64,000 nucleotides of DNA from Curtobacterium sp. Leaf183. Its GTDB lineage: Bacteria; Actinomycetota; Actinomycetes; Actinomycetales; Microbacteriaceae. Below the pieces are notes generated by a model. That model was not told the origin of the DNA and made no database searches. It saw nothing but the letters and a program-made list of their open reading frames with translations. Made by a program: the position numbers and the translations under genes. Positions within the stretch are counted from its first letter, which is position 1. Each line of letters starts with the position of its first letter. Of the stretch, positions 24,946 through 33,542 are shown one piece after another. The DNA is taken from positions 838,835-902,834 of the forward strand of contig NZ_LMPO01000008.1 of NCBI RefSeq assembly GCF_001424385.1. The letters are read 5' to 3'.

Positions 24946-26526
24946 ATGCCCACCAGCCCATCCGTCGTCCTGCACGACCTCAGCTTCACCTGGCCCGACG
25001 GCGCCGTCGCGCTCGACCACCTCACCACCGCCTTCGGCTCCGGCCGGACCGGACTGGTCGGGAGGAACGGGGCCGGCAAGTCCACGCTCGTCCGGCTGGT
25101 CACCGGTCGGCTCCAGCCCACGACGGGCACCGTCACGACGTCGGGTCCCGTCGACCTGCTCCCCCAGCGGCTCGACACCCGTCCCGACGACACGGTCGCC
25201 GACCTGCTCGGCGTCGGCCCGCAGCTGCGCGCCCTGCACGCGATCCTGGGTGGGGACGCCGACCCGGCGCACTTCGACGCCCTCGGCGACGCGTGGGACG
25301 TCGAGGAGCGCGCAGCCCTGGCCATCGCCGACCTGGGCATCGGCAGCGACCTGGGCCGGCCGGTCGCCACGCTGTCCGGGGGGCAGGCCGTGCTCGTCGC
25401 GGTCGCCGGGATCCGTCTGCGCGGACTGCCGATCGCGTTCCTCGACGAACCGACGAACAACCTCGACAGGCGTGCACGCGCGATGCTGCTCGACGTGGTC
25501 GACGCGTGGCGCGGGACGCTGGTCGTCGTCAGCCACGACCGCGAGCTGCTCGAGCACGTCGACGAGGTGGCGGAGCTGCGCGCCGGCGCGATGACGGTGT
25601 TCGGGGGCACGTTCTCGGCCTTCGAGGAGCACCTGGCCGTGCAGCAGGCGGCCGTCGAACGCGAGGTGCGGGTCGCCGCCCAGCGCCACCGGGCCGAGAA
25701 ACGGCAGCGCATCGAAGCCGAAACGACCATCGCCCGCCGTGCGAAGGCGGGCGAGAAGGCCGGGCGGTCGATGCCCGCGATGTTCCGGAACGAGATGCGC
25801 AAGCGCGCCGAGGAGACGGCGGGGCGACTCCGGACGGGTCATGCCGACGACGAGGCCACCGCGCTGGCGACCAAGCGCGAGGCCGAACTCCGGCTGCGGG
25901 ACGACGAGTCGATCCACGTCGAGCTGCCCGACCCGCGGGTGCCGGCGTCACGGCGGATCGCGACGATCACGGTGCGCGGCCGGCAGAGCATCGTGCAGGG
26001 GCCCGAGCGGATCGCCGTCGGCGGGGACAACGGTGTCGGCAAGACGACCCTGCTCGAGCAGCTGGTCGGGGACCCCGGCGCGCGGGAGCACCCGCTGCCG
26101 GACACCGGAGCCGTCGCCCACGTCGAGCACATCGCCTACCTGCCGCAGCGGAAGGACTCCCTCGACGACGACGCCACCGTGCTCGAGAACGTCCGGCGCC
26201 GGGCACCCGACGTGTCGACCGGCGAGCTGCGGAACCGCCTCGCGCGGTTCCTGGTGCGTGGGGACACCGTCGACCGCCCCGCGGGTGCGCTGTCCGGCGG
26301 GGAGCGCTTCCGTGTCGCCCTGGCCGGGCTGGTGCTGGCGGACCCGCCACCGCAGCTGCTGGTCCTCGACGAGCCCACGAACGACCTCGACCTGACGAGC
26401 GTCGACCAGCTGGTGGACGCGCTCGGGGCCTACCGCGGCGCGCTGGTCGTCGTCAGTCACGACGACACGTTCCTGGAGCGCCTCGGGCTCGACGAGCGGA
26501 TCGAGCTGGGCACGCGGGCCGGGTAG
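24946..26526 (+). CDS. ABC-F family ATPase (ribosome-associated, possible antibiotic protection)
   Basis: A 526-residue soluble protein with two ABC domains and no membrane segment, hence ABC-F rather than a transporter. Domain 1 has [27 protein letters not shown] and FLDEPTNNLD. Domain 2 has GDNGVGKTTLLEQL, LSGGERFRVALAG and VLDEPTNDLDL. A charged helical linker of about 90 residues (EREVRVAAQRHRAEKRQRIE) lies between them and corresponds to the P-site tRNA interaction motif. ABC-F proteins act on the ribosome, either in translation control or by expelling antibiotics; which applies here is not decidable. ATG start with GGGGAGA upstream. Confidence 0.88.
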   Translation: MPTSPSVVLHDLSFTWPDGAVALDHLTTAFGSGRTGLVGRNGAGKSTLVRLVTGRLQPTTGTVTTSGPVDLLPQRLDTRPDDTVADLLGVGPQLRALHAILGGDADPAHFDALGDAWDVEERAALAIADLGIGSDLGRPVATLSGGQAVLVAVAGIRLRGLPIAFLDEPTNNLDRRARAMLLDVVDAWRGTLVVVSHDRELLEHVDEVAELRAGAMTVFGGTFSAFEEHLAVQQAAVEREVRVAAQRHRAEKRQRIEAETTIARRAKAGEKAGRSMPAMFRNEMRKRAEETAGRLRTGHADDEATALATKREAELRLRDDESIHVELPDPRVPASRRIATITVRGRQSIVQGPERIAVGGDNGVGKTTLLEQLVGDPGAREHPLPDTGAVAHVEHIAYLPQRKDSLDDDATVLENVRRRAPDVSTGELRNRLARFLVRGDTVDRPAGALSGGERFRVALAGLVLADPPPQLLVLDEPTNDLDLTSVDQLVDALGAYRGALVVVSHDDTFLERLGLDERIELGTRAG

Positions 26527-26572
26527 CGGTGCCGCGTGGGTCCGGGTTCGGCCGACGGTCGGCGCGCCGGTG

Positions 26573-27268
26573 TCAGCGCCGACGGGTGGGGCGGATCGAG
26601 AGCGTCTCGATCGTGCCCCGCTCGTCCAGGTCGACGACCGTGCGGACGGCGTCGGCGACGTCCTCGGGCGCCAGGTAGTAGGCGGTGTCGTAGTCCTCGC
26701 CGAGCTTCTCGACGAGCTGGCGCTGCATGTCCGAGTCCGTCCGCCCCGGGTGCACGCTCGACACCCGCACGCCGTTCGCGCGCTCTTCCTCGCGCAGGGC
26801 GTCGGTGAGGGCGCGCAGCGCGAACTTCGACGCGCCGTACACGCCGCCCCCGGGGCCGCTCACGAAACCGGACCCGGAGTTGATGGTGACGACGATCCCC
26901 CGCGCCGCGCGCAGGGCCGGCAGCGCCAGCCGGGTGAGCTCGGCGACGGCGAAGACGTTCGTGGCGAACACGGCCTCCCACGTGGCTCGCGGGGTGTCGG
27001 CGATCCGGGTGCCCTGCTCGACCCCGGCGGAGTGCACGAGCACGTCGAGGCGGTCCGGCAGCGGCGGGACCTCGCCCGCGCCGAGGTCCCCGACGAACGG
27101 CGAGGCATCGGGCAGCGCGGCCACGACCGCAGCGACGGCGTCGGCCGATCGTCCACCGACGAGCACGTGGTGGGTGCGGCCGAGATCGGCCGCGATCGCG
27201 CGGCCGATGCCGCGGGTGGCTCCGGTCACCAGGGCGACCGGACGGACAGGAGGCGGTGCTTGCGTCAC
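26573..27268 (-). CDS. Short-chain dehydrogenase/reductase (SDR)
   Basis: A 231-residue NAD(P)-dependent oxidoreductase with the TGATRGIG nucleotide-binding loop near residue 15, LVHSAG in place of NNAG, a serine within TINSGSGFVSG and the catalytic YGASK. Short length and the C-terminal ISIRPTRR-like end resemble the SDR group annotated as YciK/DltE-like. Substrate is unknown. The GTG start is preferred because the upstream frame reads into a different gene's promoter. It converges on the ABC-F gene. Confidence 0.85.
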   Translation of the reverse strand: MTQAPPPVRPVALVTGATRGIGRAIAADLGRTHHVLVGGRSADAVAAVVAALPDASPFVGDLGAGEVPPLPDRLDVLVHSAGVEQGTRIADTPRATWEAVFATNVFAVAELTRLALPALRAARGIVVTINSGSGFVSGPGGGVYGASKFALRALTDALREEERANGVRVSSVHPGRTDSDMQRQLVEKLGEDYDTAYYLAPEDVADAVRTVVDLDERGTIETLSIRPTRRR

Positions 27269-27318
27269 GCAGGCCAGCCTACGGAAGCTGCTCCGGGCCT
27301 CCTGTCCGGACCCGTCGG

Positions 27319-28356
27319 TCAGTCCTTCTCGCGGCCCGCGGTCTGCCGGATCCTGATGGCCTCGAGCACGTCCTGCGCGTGCTTCTCGTCCTGCTTGTCG
27401 ATCTGCCGGGTGTCGCGCTCGGGCAGCTGGATGTCCTCCTCCGCGCGGATGCCGGCCTGCAGCTGGCGTCCACGCTCGAGCTCGGCGTCGAACTCGGCGC
27501 CGAAGAGCAGCGCGTTGTTCGTGATCCAGATCCACAGCAGGAACACGATCACGCCACCGAGCGAGCCGTACGTGGCGTTGTAGTTCGAGAAGTTGCCGAC
27601 GTAGAACCCGAAGCCGGCGCTGGCGATGATCCAGATCAGCAGCGCCAGGATCGAGCCGCCGCTGACCCACTTGAACTTGGGCTGCTTGACGTTGGGTGCC
27701 CAGTAGTACAGCACCGCGATGACGACGATGCCGATCACCAACAGGATTGGCCACTGCACGATCGACAGGACGGTGGCGGCAGCCTGACCGAGCCCGATCA
27801 GGTCGCCGACACTGCGGGCGAGCGGACCGCTGACCAGTGCGAGCAGCCCCAGCACGAGCATGACGACGGTGAACACCGTCACGCCGAGCATCGTCGGGCG
27901 CAGCTTCCAGATCGGACGGCCCTCGCGGACGTTGTAGATGCGGTTCATCGCCCGGCCGAAGGCACCGACGTAGCCCGACGCCGACCAGATCGCGCCGACG
28001 ATGCCGACGATGAACGTGATCGGTGCCGCGGGCGAGCGGACCAGTCCTTCGACGGGCTTGCGGATCAGGTCCACGACCTGGTTCGACCCGATGTTGCCGA
28101 CGATCTGCAACAGGGTGTCGATCGTCTTCTGCGGGTCGGACACCAGACCGAGGATCGACACGATCGCCAGCAGGCCGGGGAACAGCGCCAGCACCGTGTA
28201 GTAGGTCAGGCTCGCCGCCAGGTCGGTGCACTGGTCGCCGGAGAACTCGCGCAGGGTCTTGCCGAGCGTGTACTTCAGGGTCGGCTTGGTCAGGTCGGTC
28301 GGGCTGTCAGGCTTGCGGGAGTCGTCCGCTGCCGGCTTGCCGTGGTCGTCGGCCAT
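27319..28356 (-). CDS. YihY/UPF0761 family inner-membrane protein
   Basis: A 345-residue protein with about six helices. It matches the YihY (formerly 'RNase BN') family through FSGDQCTDLAASLTYYTVLA, FPGLLAIVSILGL and the region around GYVGAFGRAMNRIYNVREGR. The charged C-terminal tail of about 60 residues is cytoplasmic. Function is unknown. The ATG lies two bases after the stop of the DUF3618-like gene, so the two form an operon, as is common for these families. Confidence 0.88.
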   Translation of the reverse strand: MADDHGKPAADDSRKPDSPTDLTKPTLKYTLGKTLREFSGDQCTDLAASLTYYTVLALFPGLLAIVSILGLVSDPQKTIDTLLQIVGNIGSNQVVDLIRKPVEGLVRSPAAPITFIVGIVGAIWSASGYVGAFGRAMNRIYNVREGRPIWKLRPTMLGVTVFTVVMLVLGLLALVSGPLARSVGDLIGLGQAAATVLSIVQWPILLVIGIVVIAVLYYWAPNVKQPKFKWVSGGSILALLIWIIASAGFGFYVGNFSNYNATYGSLGGVIVFLLWIWITNNALLFGAEFDAELERGRQLQAGIRAEEDIQLPERDTRQIDKQDEKHAQDVLEAIRIRQTAGREKD

Positions 28357-28358
28357 GG

Positions 28359-28853
28359 TCAGTTCGCCTTCGCGCGCTTGGCCGCCTGCTTGCGGTACTT
28401 CGTCGCCTGCTTCGTGACCGGGGCCAGGCGCTTCCGCTGCTTCTTCCGCAGCTGGTACCCGGGGTCCTGCTCGAGCTGGACCTGGCGCGCCTTCCGCCCC
28501 GCCTTGCGGGCCTTGCGCCCCTTCCGGCCGGGCGCCGACTCGTCGCCACCGCGTGCACCGAACGGCAGGAGGGCCGTGAACGCGGACGACGCCGGCGGGG
28601 TGGCCAGGTGTCCGGCGGGAGTCCGGCCGATGCGGGTGCCGATGACGACCGACGCCACGCCGGCAGCCGCGATCATGCCGAGCGCCACGAGCGGGGTCGG
28701 GTCGCGGTGCCACTGCTGTCGGGTCTTCGCGACCGCCAGCCGGGTGCGCGCGGGCAGGTCGACCTTGTGCCGGATGCGCTCGACCGTGTCGGTCATGCGT
28801 TCCCGGGTGCGGACGTTCGCGAGCTCGAGCTCGGGGAGACTGTCGTGCGCCAT
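28359..28853 (-). CDS. DUF3618-like membrane protein
   Basis: A 164-residue protein. The N-terminal segment LPELELANVRTRERMTDTVE looks like the DUF3618 helix, followed by one membrane helix (PLVALGMIAAAGVASVVIGT) and a very basic tail (GRKGRKARKAGRKARQVQLE). DUF3618 proteins often sit with YihY and phage-holin-like genes and may be linked to envelope stress. The ATG chosen is five codons inside a longer GTG-started frame; GAGG sits too close to it, so the GTG at 28868 is a fair alternative. Confidence 0.7.
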   Translation of the reverse strand: MAHDSLPELELANVRTRERMTDTVERIRHKVDLPARTRLAVAKTRQQWHRDPTPLVALGMIAAAGVASVVIGTRIGRTPAGHLATPPASSAFTALLPFGARGGDESAPGRKGRKARKAGRKARQVQLEQDPGYQLRKKQRKRLAPVTKQATKYRKQAAKRAKAN

Positions 28854-28917
28854 ACCTCGTTCGTACACGGTCGTGGTCGCGGAGTCTCCCGACAGGCCGC
28901 GTGACGCGGCATGTGGC

Positions 28918-28959
28918 GGACAGGAGGCCCGGTGCCGGTCGGCACCGGGCCTGCTGTCC
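28918..28959. repeat. Palindromic GGAGGCCCGGTGCC hairpin element
   Basis: Arms of 19 bases (GGACAGGAGGCCCGGTGCC on the left) pair with one mismatch around a GGTC loop. The core is shared with elements at 37614, 42065, 58169 and 63632. It lies directly after the oxidoreductase gene and may terminate it. Confidence 0.75.
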
Positions 28960-28968
28960 GTCGGCCGG

Positions 28969-30012
28969 TCAGGACGGGACGACGACGTCCTCGGGCAGGC
29001 CGGACGCGGCGGAGCGGGTGGCGGCCTCCATCAGGGCCAGGCTGCGCAGGTTGTCGCGCCCGCTGGTCTCCGGAGCGGGACCGCCCTCGATCGACCGTGC
29101 GAACGCCTGCAGCTGGCCCTGCCGGTCGTGGTGCTCGGCGGTCGGCAGCTCGACCGACGTCGCGGTCGTGTCGCCCGGGCGTCGCACGGTCACGACGTCG
29201 CCGCTGACGTCGCCCGGCTCGCCCGCACGGCTGGTGAACTGCAGCTCGCCGTCCTCGCCCTGGATGCTCCACTCGCCCGCCCACGCCGTGTGCTCGGCGC
29301 GGCTCAGCCAGCTGCCGCGGTAGCTCACGACGAGGCCGTCCTGCATCTCGATGAGCATCGACGCGACCGCTTCGTCCTGGTACTTGCTGAACGACGGGTA
29401 GGTCGCCTTGGCGAAGACCCGCACGGCTTCCTGCCCGGTGACCATGCGGAGCAGGTCGACGTGGTGGATCGCCATGTCGTTGAACATCGCGTGCGGGAAC
29501 CGGTAGTGCGGGTGGTCGGCGAAGGGCCGGTCGTTGTCCCACTGGCGGAAGTCGACGTTGATCGCCGAGAGCTCGCCCACAGCGTCCGTGCGCAGCAGGT
29601 CGCGGACCACCTGCGGCGCCGGGTAGAACCGGTAGTTCTGGCTGACCTGCAGCACGAGCCCGCGTTCCTCGGCACGGTGGACCGCTGCGGCGGCTTCGTC
29701 GGCGGTGTTGGCGAACGGCTTCTCGACCAGGACGTGCTTGCCGGCGTCGAGCGCTTCGAGCGCGAGTGGCACGTGGGTGACGGCCGGCGCGGTGACGACC
29801 ACGGCGTCGGCGTCGACCGCGGCGAGCGCTGCGGTGAGCGAGGGGAACGCCGCCGACTCCGGCAGCCCGAGGTCCGTCCGCACCGCCTGCAGCGTGTCGG
29901 CACTCGGGTCGACGATCCCGACCACCTGGACTTCCGACACGGCGGGGATGGCTTCGCGGGCCCAGCTGCCGCCCCACCCTCCGAGACCGACGTGGATGAT
30001 GCGGACCGTCAT
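28969..30012 (-). CDS. Gfo/Idh/MocA family oxidoreductase
   Basis: A 347-residue NAD(P)-dependent sugar dehydrogenase-like protein. The Rossmann start is VRIIHVGLGGWGGSWAREAI, EKPFANT is the conserved EKP motif near residue 95, and HVDLLRMVTG contains the active-site His region. Members oxidise or reduce sugars, inositols or related carbonyl compounds. It is transcribed alone, bounded by a palindromic element downstream and a long hairpin upstream. Exact substrate cannot be inferred. Confidence 0.88.
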   Translation of the reverse strand: MTVRIIHVGLGGWGGSWAREAIPAVSEVQVVGIVDPSADTLQAVRTDLGLPESAAFPSLTAALAAVDADAVVVTAPAVTHVPLALEALDAGKHVLVEKPFANTADEAAAAVHRAEERGLVLQVSQNYRFYPAPQVVRDLLRTDAVGELSAINVDFRQWDNDRPFADHPHYRFPHAMFNDMAIHHVDLLRMVTGQEAVRVFAKATYPSFSKYQDEAVASMLIEMQDGLVVSYRGSWLSRAEHTAWAGEWSIQGEDGELQFTSRAGEPGDVSGDVVTVRRPGDTTATSVELPTAEHHDRQGQLQAFARSIEGGPAPETSGRDNLRSLALMEAATRSAASGLPEDVVVPS

Positions 30013-30120
30013 GCGGGCACTCCTTCGTGATCGACGTGACACCGACCTCGGCGTCACGTCCATCCTGTCAGGGACCGGCGACACGTTGGTCCGTCCCGTC
30101 CCGTCCCCGTCCCGTCCCCG

Positions 30121-30179
30121 TCGAGGGAGCAGAAATCGTCGGGTGCGGGAGTGCTGCCCGACGATTTCTGCTCCCTCGA
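30121..30179. terminator. 23-bp perfect stem hairpin at the end of the carotenoid operon
   Basis: Two exactly inverse 23-base arms (left arm starts TCGAGGGAGCAGAAATCGTC) enclose a 13-base loop. It lies 34 bases after the last carotenoid gene in the direction of transcription and probably terminates the operon. A short CCGTCCC-type tandem repeat (30091-30120) abuts it. Confidence 0.7.
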
Positions 30180-30212
30180 TGCGAGCGCGAGCGCGCGCGG
30201 CGCGCGGCGGCG

Positions 30213-31124
30213 TCAGTGGGTGAACGCGTAGACGATGAGCGCCATCGTGACGATGAAGCCCGCCAGGTAGTTGATCCACAGGAAGCGCTTCCAGCCCGCG
30301 TTCGCGGACTCGGCCGCGTCGTCGGTGACGTTCCACCACGGCAGCACGTTGAGCGCGTACGGGATCACCACGACGGCGGCGATCGGCCCGGGGAAGGCCG
30401 AGAACAGCAGCGCGACCCCCGCGACGACGTACGCGACGAAGGCCAGACGGACGGTCGCCCGCGCGCCGATCACGGTCGCGACGGAGCCGATGCCGCCGGC
30501 CCGGTCAGCGAGCACGTCCTGCACCGCACCGAACGCGTGCGAGGCGACACCCCACAGGAAGAACGCGATGCACACCGCCACGAGCTGCCCGGTCCACTGC
30601 GGTCCGGCGAGCGCGAGGCCGTAGATCGCCGGCGACACGAAGTGGGTCGACGACGTCAGCGAGTCCAGGAACGGCTTCTCCTTGAAGCGCAGCCCGGGAG
30701 CGGAGTAGGCGATGACGGCGAACACGCTGATCGCCAGCACGAACCACGACCAGGGACCGCCCAGCAGGACGAGCGCGACCAGGAACGGCACGTTCGTCAC
30801 GACGACGGCCCACAGCGTGGTGCGGTGCACGCTCTTGTCGAGCAGGGCGCCCTCGACCCCGCCCTTGCGCGGGTTGCGCAGGTCGGACTCGTAGTCGAAG
30901 ACGTCGTTGATCCCGTACATCGCCAGGTTGTAGGGCACGAGGAAGTACACGACGCCGATCAGCAGCGCGGCGAGCGAGAAGCCACCGCCGCCGTCGACCC
31001 CGACGCCGCTGCCGAGCAGGTAGGCGGCGGCGAACGGGTAGGCGGTGTTCACCCAGCTGATCGGCCGGGACGACACGAACAGCGCGCGCGTGGTGGACTG
31101 CCGGGAGGCAGGGGTCGCCGTCAT
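30213..31124 (-). CDS. crtEb: UbiA-type prenyltransferase, lycopene elongase
   Basis: A 303-residue membrane prenyltransferase with about eight helices. The Asp-rich site NDVFDYESD near residue 73 binds diphosphate and Mg, and DVLADRAGGIGS is the second Asp motif. In C50 carotenoid clusters this enzyme adds C5 units from DMAPP to both ends of lycopene (C40 to C50 flavuxanthin). Its place as last gene after crtYe-crtYf matches Corynebacterium and Microbacteriaceae clusters. It starts within the stop of crtYf (four-base overlap). Confidence 0.92.
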   Translation of the reverse strand: MTATPASRQSTTRALFVSSRPISWVNTAYPFAAAYLLGSGVGVDGGGGFSLAALLIGVVYFLVPYNLAMYGINDVFDYESDLRNPRKGGVEGALLDKSVHRTTLWAVVVTNVPFLVALVLLGGPWSWFVLAISVFAVIAYSAPGLRFKEKPFLDSLTSSTHFVSPAIYGLALAGPQWTGQLVAVCIAFFLWGVASHAFGAVQDVLADRAGGIGSVATVIGARATVRLAFVAYVVAGVALLFSAFPGPIAAVVVIPYALNVLPWWNVTDDAAESANAGWKRFLWINYLAGFIVTMALIVYAFTH

Positions 31125-31540
31125 CGCGGGTCCTCCGGTTCGGGGTGTGGCTGGGTGTCGGGCACGGCGCCGGTCACGGGGACGCGGTCGCGCCCGCCGG
31201 TGCGGTCGAACAGCACCCAGAGCGCGGGCAGCAGGAAGGCGGCGGCGATCGCGTACGCCAGGTCCTCGATCGGGAAGGCGCCGATGCGCACCCCGCTGAT
31301 CCGCGCCGGGTCGTAGGCGACGATGCCGAGCGTCACGATCACGTTGTTGAAGACGACGGTCATCACGAGCAGGGCGACCCCGGCCACGATCCCGCTGACC
31401 ATCGCGATCCGGCGCCCGCTGACTGCTCGCCCGCGAGAGCCGGCACGTCGTGACGCGATGATCCCCGCGGCGACGGCGGCCAGGACGGCCACGACGATGA
31501 ACGGCACCGCGAGCAGCGCGTACGTCCCGGTGCCGGTCAC
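31121..31540 (-). CDS. crtYf: C50 carotenoid epsilon-cyclase subunit CrtYf
   Basis: A 139-residue protein with three to four helices. FPIEDLAYAIAAAFLLPALW is the conserved (F/V)P(I/L)E-(E/D) motif of heterodimeric lycopene/C50 cyclases. It works with CrtYe to cyclise the ends of the elongated C50 carotenoid. The GTG start overlaps the crtYe stop as GTGA, which fixes the start. The C-terminal 30 residues are hydrophilic and proline-rich. Confidence 0.9.
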   Translation of the reverse strand: MTGTGTYALLAVPFIVVAVLAAVAAGIIASRRAGSRGRAVSGRRIAMVSGIVAGVALLVMTVVFNNVIVTLGIVAYDPARISGVRIGAFPIEDLAYAIAAAFLLPALWVLFDRTGGRDRVPVTGAVPDTQPHPEPEDPR

Positions 31541-31872
31541 GAGTCGCTCCCCCGGGCCAGTGCGCGCGCCACCAGGGGCCGCACGAACCCGGTCAGGTTC
31601 ATCGTCGTGTAGCAGAGCAGGAGCAGGAAGAAGAGCTCCTCGAGCGGCACGTCCGGCGCGAGCAGCACGCCGGTGAGCAGTCGTGTTGGGCCGATGAAGA
31701 AGATGCCCAGCGCGATCCCGACGACGTCCCAGAGCATGAAGAACGCCACCCCGACGACCATCACGGCCGTGGCGCGCCACGGCGCCCGCCAGAAGAACAG
31801 CCGGAAGCGGGCGTCGAGCACGACCATGCCCGTCAGCGAGACGAGCAGTCCGAGCAGGTAGAGACCGGGCAT
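31537..31872 (-). CDS. crtYe: C50 carotenoid epsilon-cyclase subunit CrtYe
   Basis: A 111-residue membrane protein with about three helices: MPGLYLLGLLVSLTGMVVLD, then ATAVMVVGVAFFMLWDVVGI, and the cyclase motif VPLEELFFLLLLCY. It pairs with CrtYf. The ATG shares one base with the crtI stop (TGATG); a GTG one codon upstream is the alternative. Confidence 0.9.
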   Translation of the reverse strand: MPGLYLLGLLVSLTGMVVLDARFRLFFWRAPWRATAVMVVGVAFFMLWDVVGIALGIFFIGPTRLLTGVLLAPDVPLEELFFLLLLCYTTMNLTGFVRPLVARALARGSDS

Positions 31873-33542
31873 CACCCAGCGGCCGTCGCGGGCGCCGGGG
31901 TGCGAGGCGCCCGCCCGGCGGGTCGCGGTGGGACGCCGTCGGCCGGCGTCAGGGGCGTCGGCAGCGGCTCGGTCGAGGTGTCACCGTGGATGCGCTTGAG
32001 CAGCACCTCGGCGGAGATCAGGCACATCGGCAGCCCGATGCCCGGGATCGTCGAGGAGCCCGCGTAGTACAGCCCGGTGACCTTGGCCGAGGCGTTGCCC
32101 TCGCGGAAGAACGCGCTCTGCTTCAGGGTGTGCGCCGGGCCGAGCATCGACCCGCTCCAGGCGTTGTAGTCGTCGGCGAAGTCCCGCGGCCCGATGGTCC
32201 GGCGAACCCGGATCCGGTCGCGCAGGTCGGGCACACCGGAGCGCTCGGCGACGACGTCGATGGCGCGGTCGGCGATCCGCTCGACCTCGTCGTCACCGGC
32301 GCCGTCGATGCCGCCCTTGCCGATGCCGACGTCGGCGGGCAGCGGCACGAGGATGAACAGGTTGCTCGTGCCGGCCGGGGCGACGGTCGGGTCGGTCTCC
32401 GACGGCGCGCAGACGTAGATCGAGGCGGGGTCCGGCACATGGCGATCGGCGCCGAACACCGCGCCGAAGTTCGCCTTCCAGTCCGCGGTGAACATCAGCG
32501 TGTGGTGCAGGAGGCCCGGCACGGGACCGTCGACCCCGAGGTAGACGAGCACGGCCGAGGGACCCGGGTCGCGCTTCGCCCAGTGCGACTCGTCGTGGGT
32601 GCGGTGCTCGCGGTCGAGCAGCTGCATCTCGGTGTGCCGCAGGTCGGCCGCGCTGACGACGACGTCCGCCGGCGTCACGTGCTGCTCGCCGTCGTCGTCG
32701 CGGTGCACGACCCCGGTGACGTGGCCGTCGGTCACCGCGATGCGCTCGACCTGGGCGCCGGTGACGATTTGCGCACCCTCGGCACGGGCGACCCGTTCGA
32801 CGGCGGAGATGACCTCGGTGATGCCGCCCTTCGGGTAGAGCACGCCGTCGGCCAGGTCGAGGTGGCTCATCAGGTGGTACATGCTCGGCGCCGCGTACGG
32901 GCTGGTGCCGAGGAACACCGCCGGGTAGCCGAGGACCTGCCAGAGCCGACGGTCCCGCACGGCGGTCGCGGCGAACGACGACAGCGGCTGCAGCAGCAGG
33001 CGGGCGAGCTTGCCCATGCGCAGCAGCACGTCGGGCGCGGCGAGCTTCCGGAGGTCCTGGAACGTGCCGTACAGGAAGCGACGCACAGCCATGTCGTACG
33101 TGTCGGCCGCCGAGTCGAGGTACTTCGCCATCCGCGCGCCGGCCCCGGGTTCGATCGACTCGAACAGCGCGAGGTTGTCCTCGCGCGACGCCCGCAGGTC
33201 GATCGGCTCGTCGTGGCCCTCGCTGTAGACGCGGTAGCCCGGGTCGAGCTTCACCAGGTCGAGCTGCTCGTCGGCGCTGGTGCCGAGCAGCTGGAAGAAG
33301 TGGTCGAATACCTCGGGCATGAGGTACCAGGACGGCCCGGTGTCGAACCGGAAGCCGTCCCGCTCCCACGACCCGGCACGGCCGCCGAGCTGGGTGCGCT
33401 GTTCGAGCACGGTGACGGCGAAACCGTCCCGCGCCAGCAGCGCTGCGGAGGCGAGTCCGCTGATGCCACCGCCGATCACGACGGCGCGGCGGACGGGCAC
33501 CTTGCGCGTGGACTTCTGACTGGAGGCTCGTGGCGGGGTCAT
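31872..33542 (-). CDS. crtI: Phytoene desaturase
   Basis: A 556-residue FAD-dependent desaturase that converts phytoene to lycopene. The dinucleotide-binding motif VVIGGGISGLASAALLARDG is at residues 21-40, and QLGGRAGSWERDGFRFDTGP follows. The C-terminal carotenoid-oxidoreductase signature reads YAGSSTIPGIGLPMCLISAE. Length is slightly above the usual ~500-550 because of a Pro-rich tail. The start overlaps the crtB stop as ATGA. Confidence 0.94.
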   Translation of the reverse strand: MTPPRASSQKSTRKVPVRRAVVIGGGISGLASAALLARDGFAVTVLEQRTQLGGRAGSWERDGFRFDTGPSWYLMPEVFDHFFQLLGTSADEQLDLVKLDPGYRVYSEGHDEPIDLRASREDNLALFESIEPGAGARMAKYLDSAADTYDMAVRRFLYGTFQDLRKLAAPDVLLRMGKLARLLLQPLSSFAATAVRDRRLWQVLGYPAVFLGTSPYAAPSMYHLMSHLDLADGVLYPKGGITEVISAVERVARAEGAQIVTGAQVERIAVTDGHVTGVVHRDDDGEQHVTPADVVVSAADLRHTEMQLLDREHRTHDESHWAKRDPGPSAVLVYLGVDGPVPGLLHHTLMFTADWKANFGAVFGADRHVPDPASIYVCAPSETDPTVAPAGTSNLFILVPLPADVGIGKGGIDGAGDDEVERIADRAIDVVAERSGVPDLRDRIRVRRTIGPRDFADDYNAWSGSMLGPAHTLKQSAFFREGNASAKVTGLYYAGSSTIPGIGLPMCLISAEVLLKRIHGDTSTEPLPTPLTPADGVPPRPAGRAPRTPAPATAAG

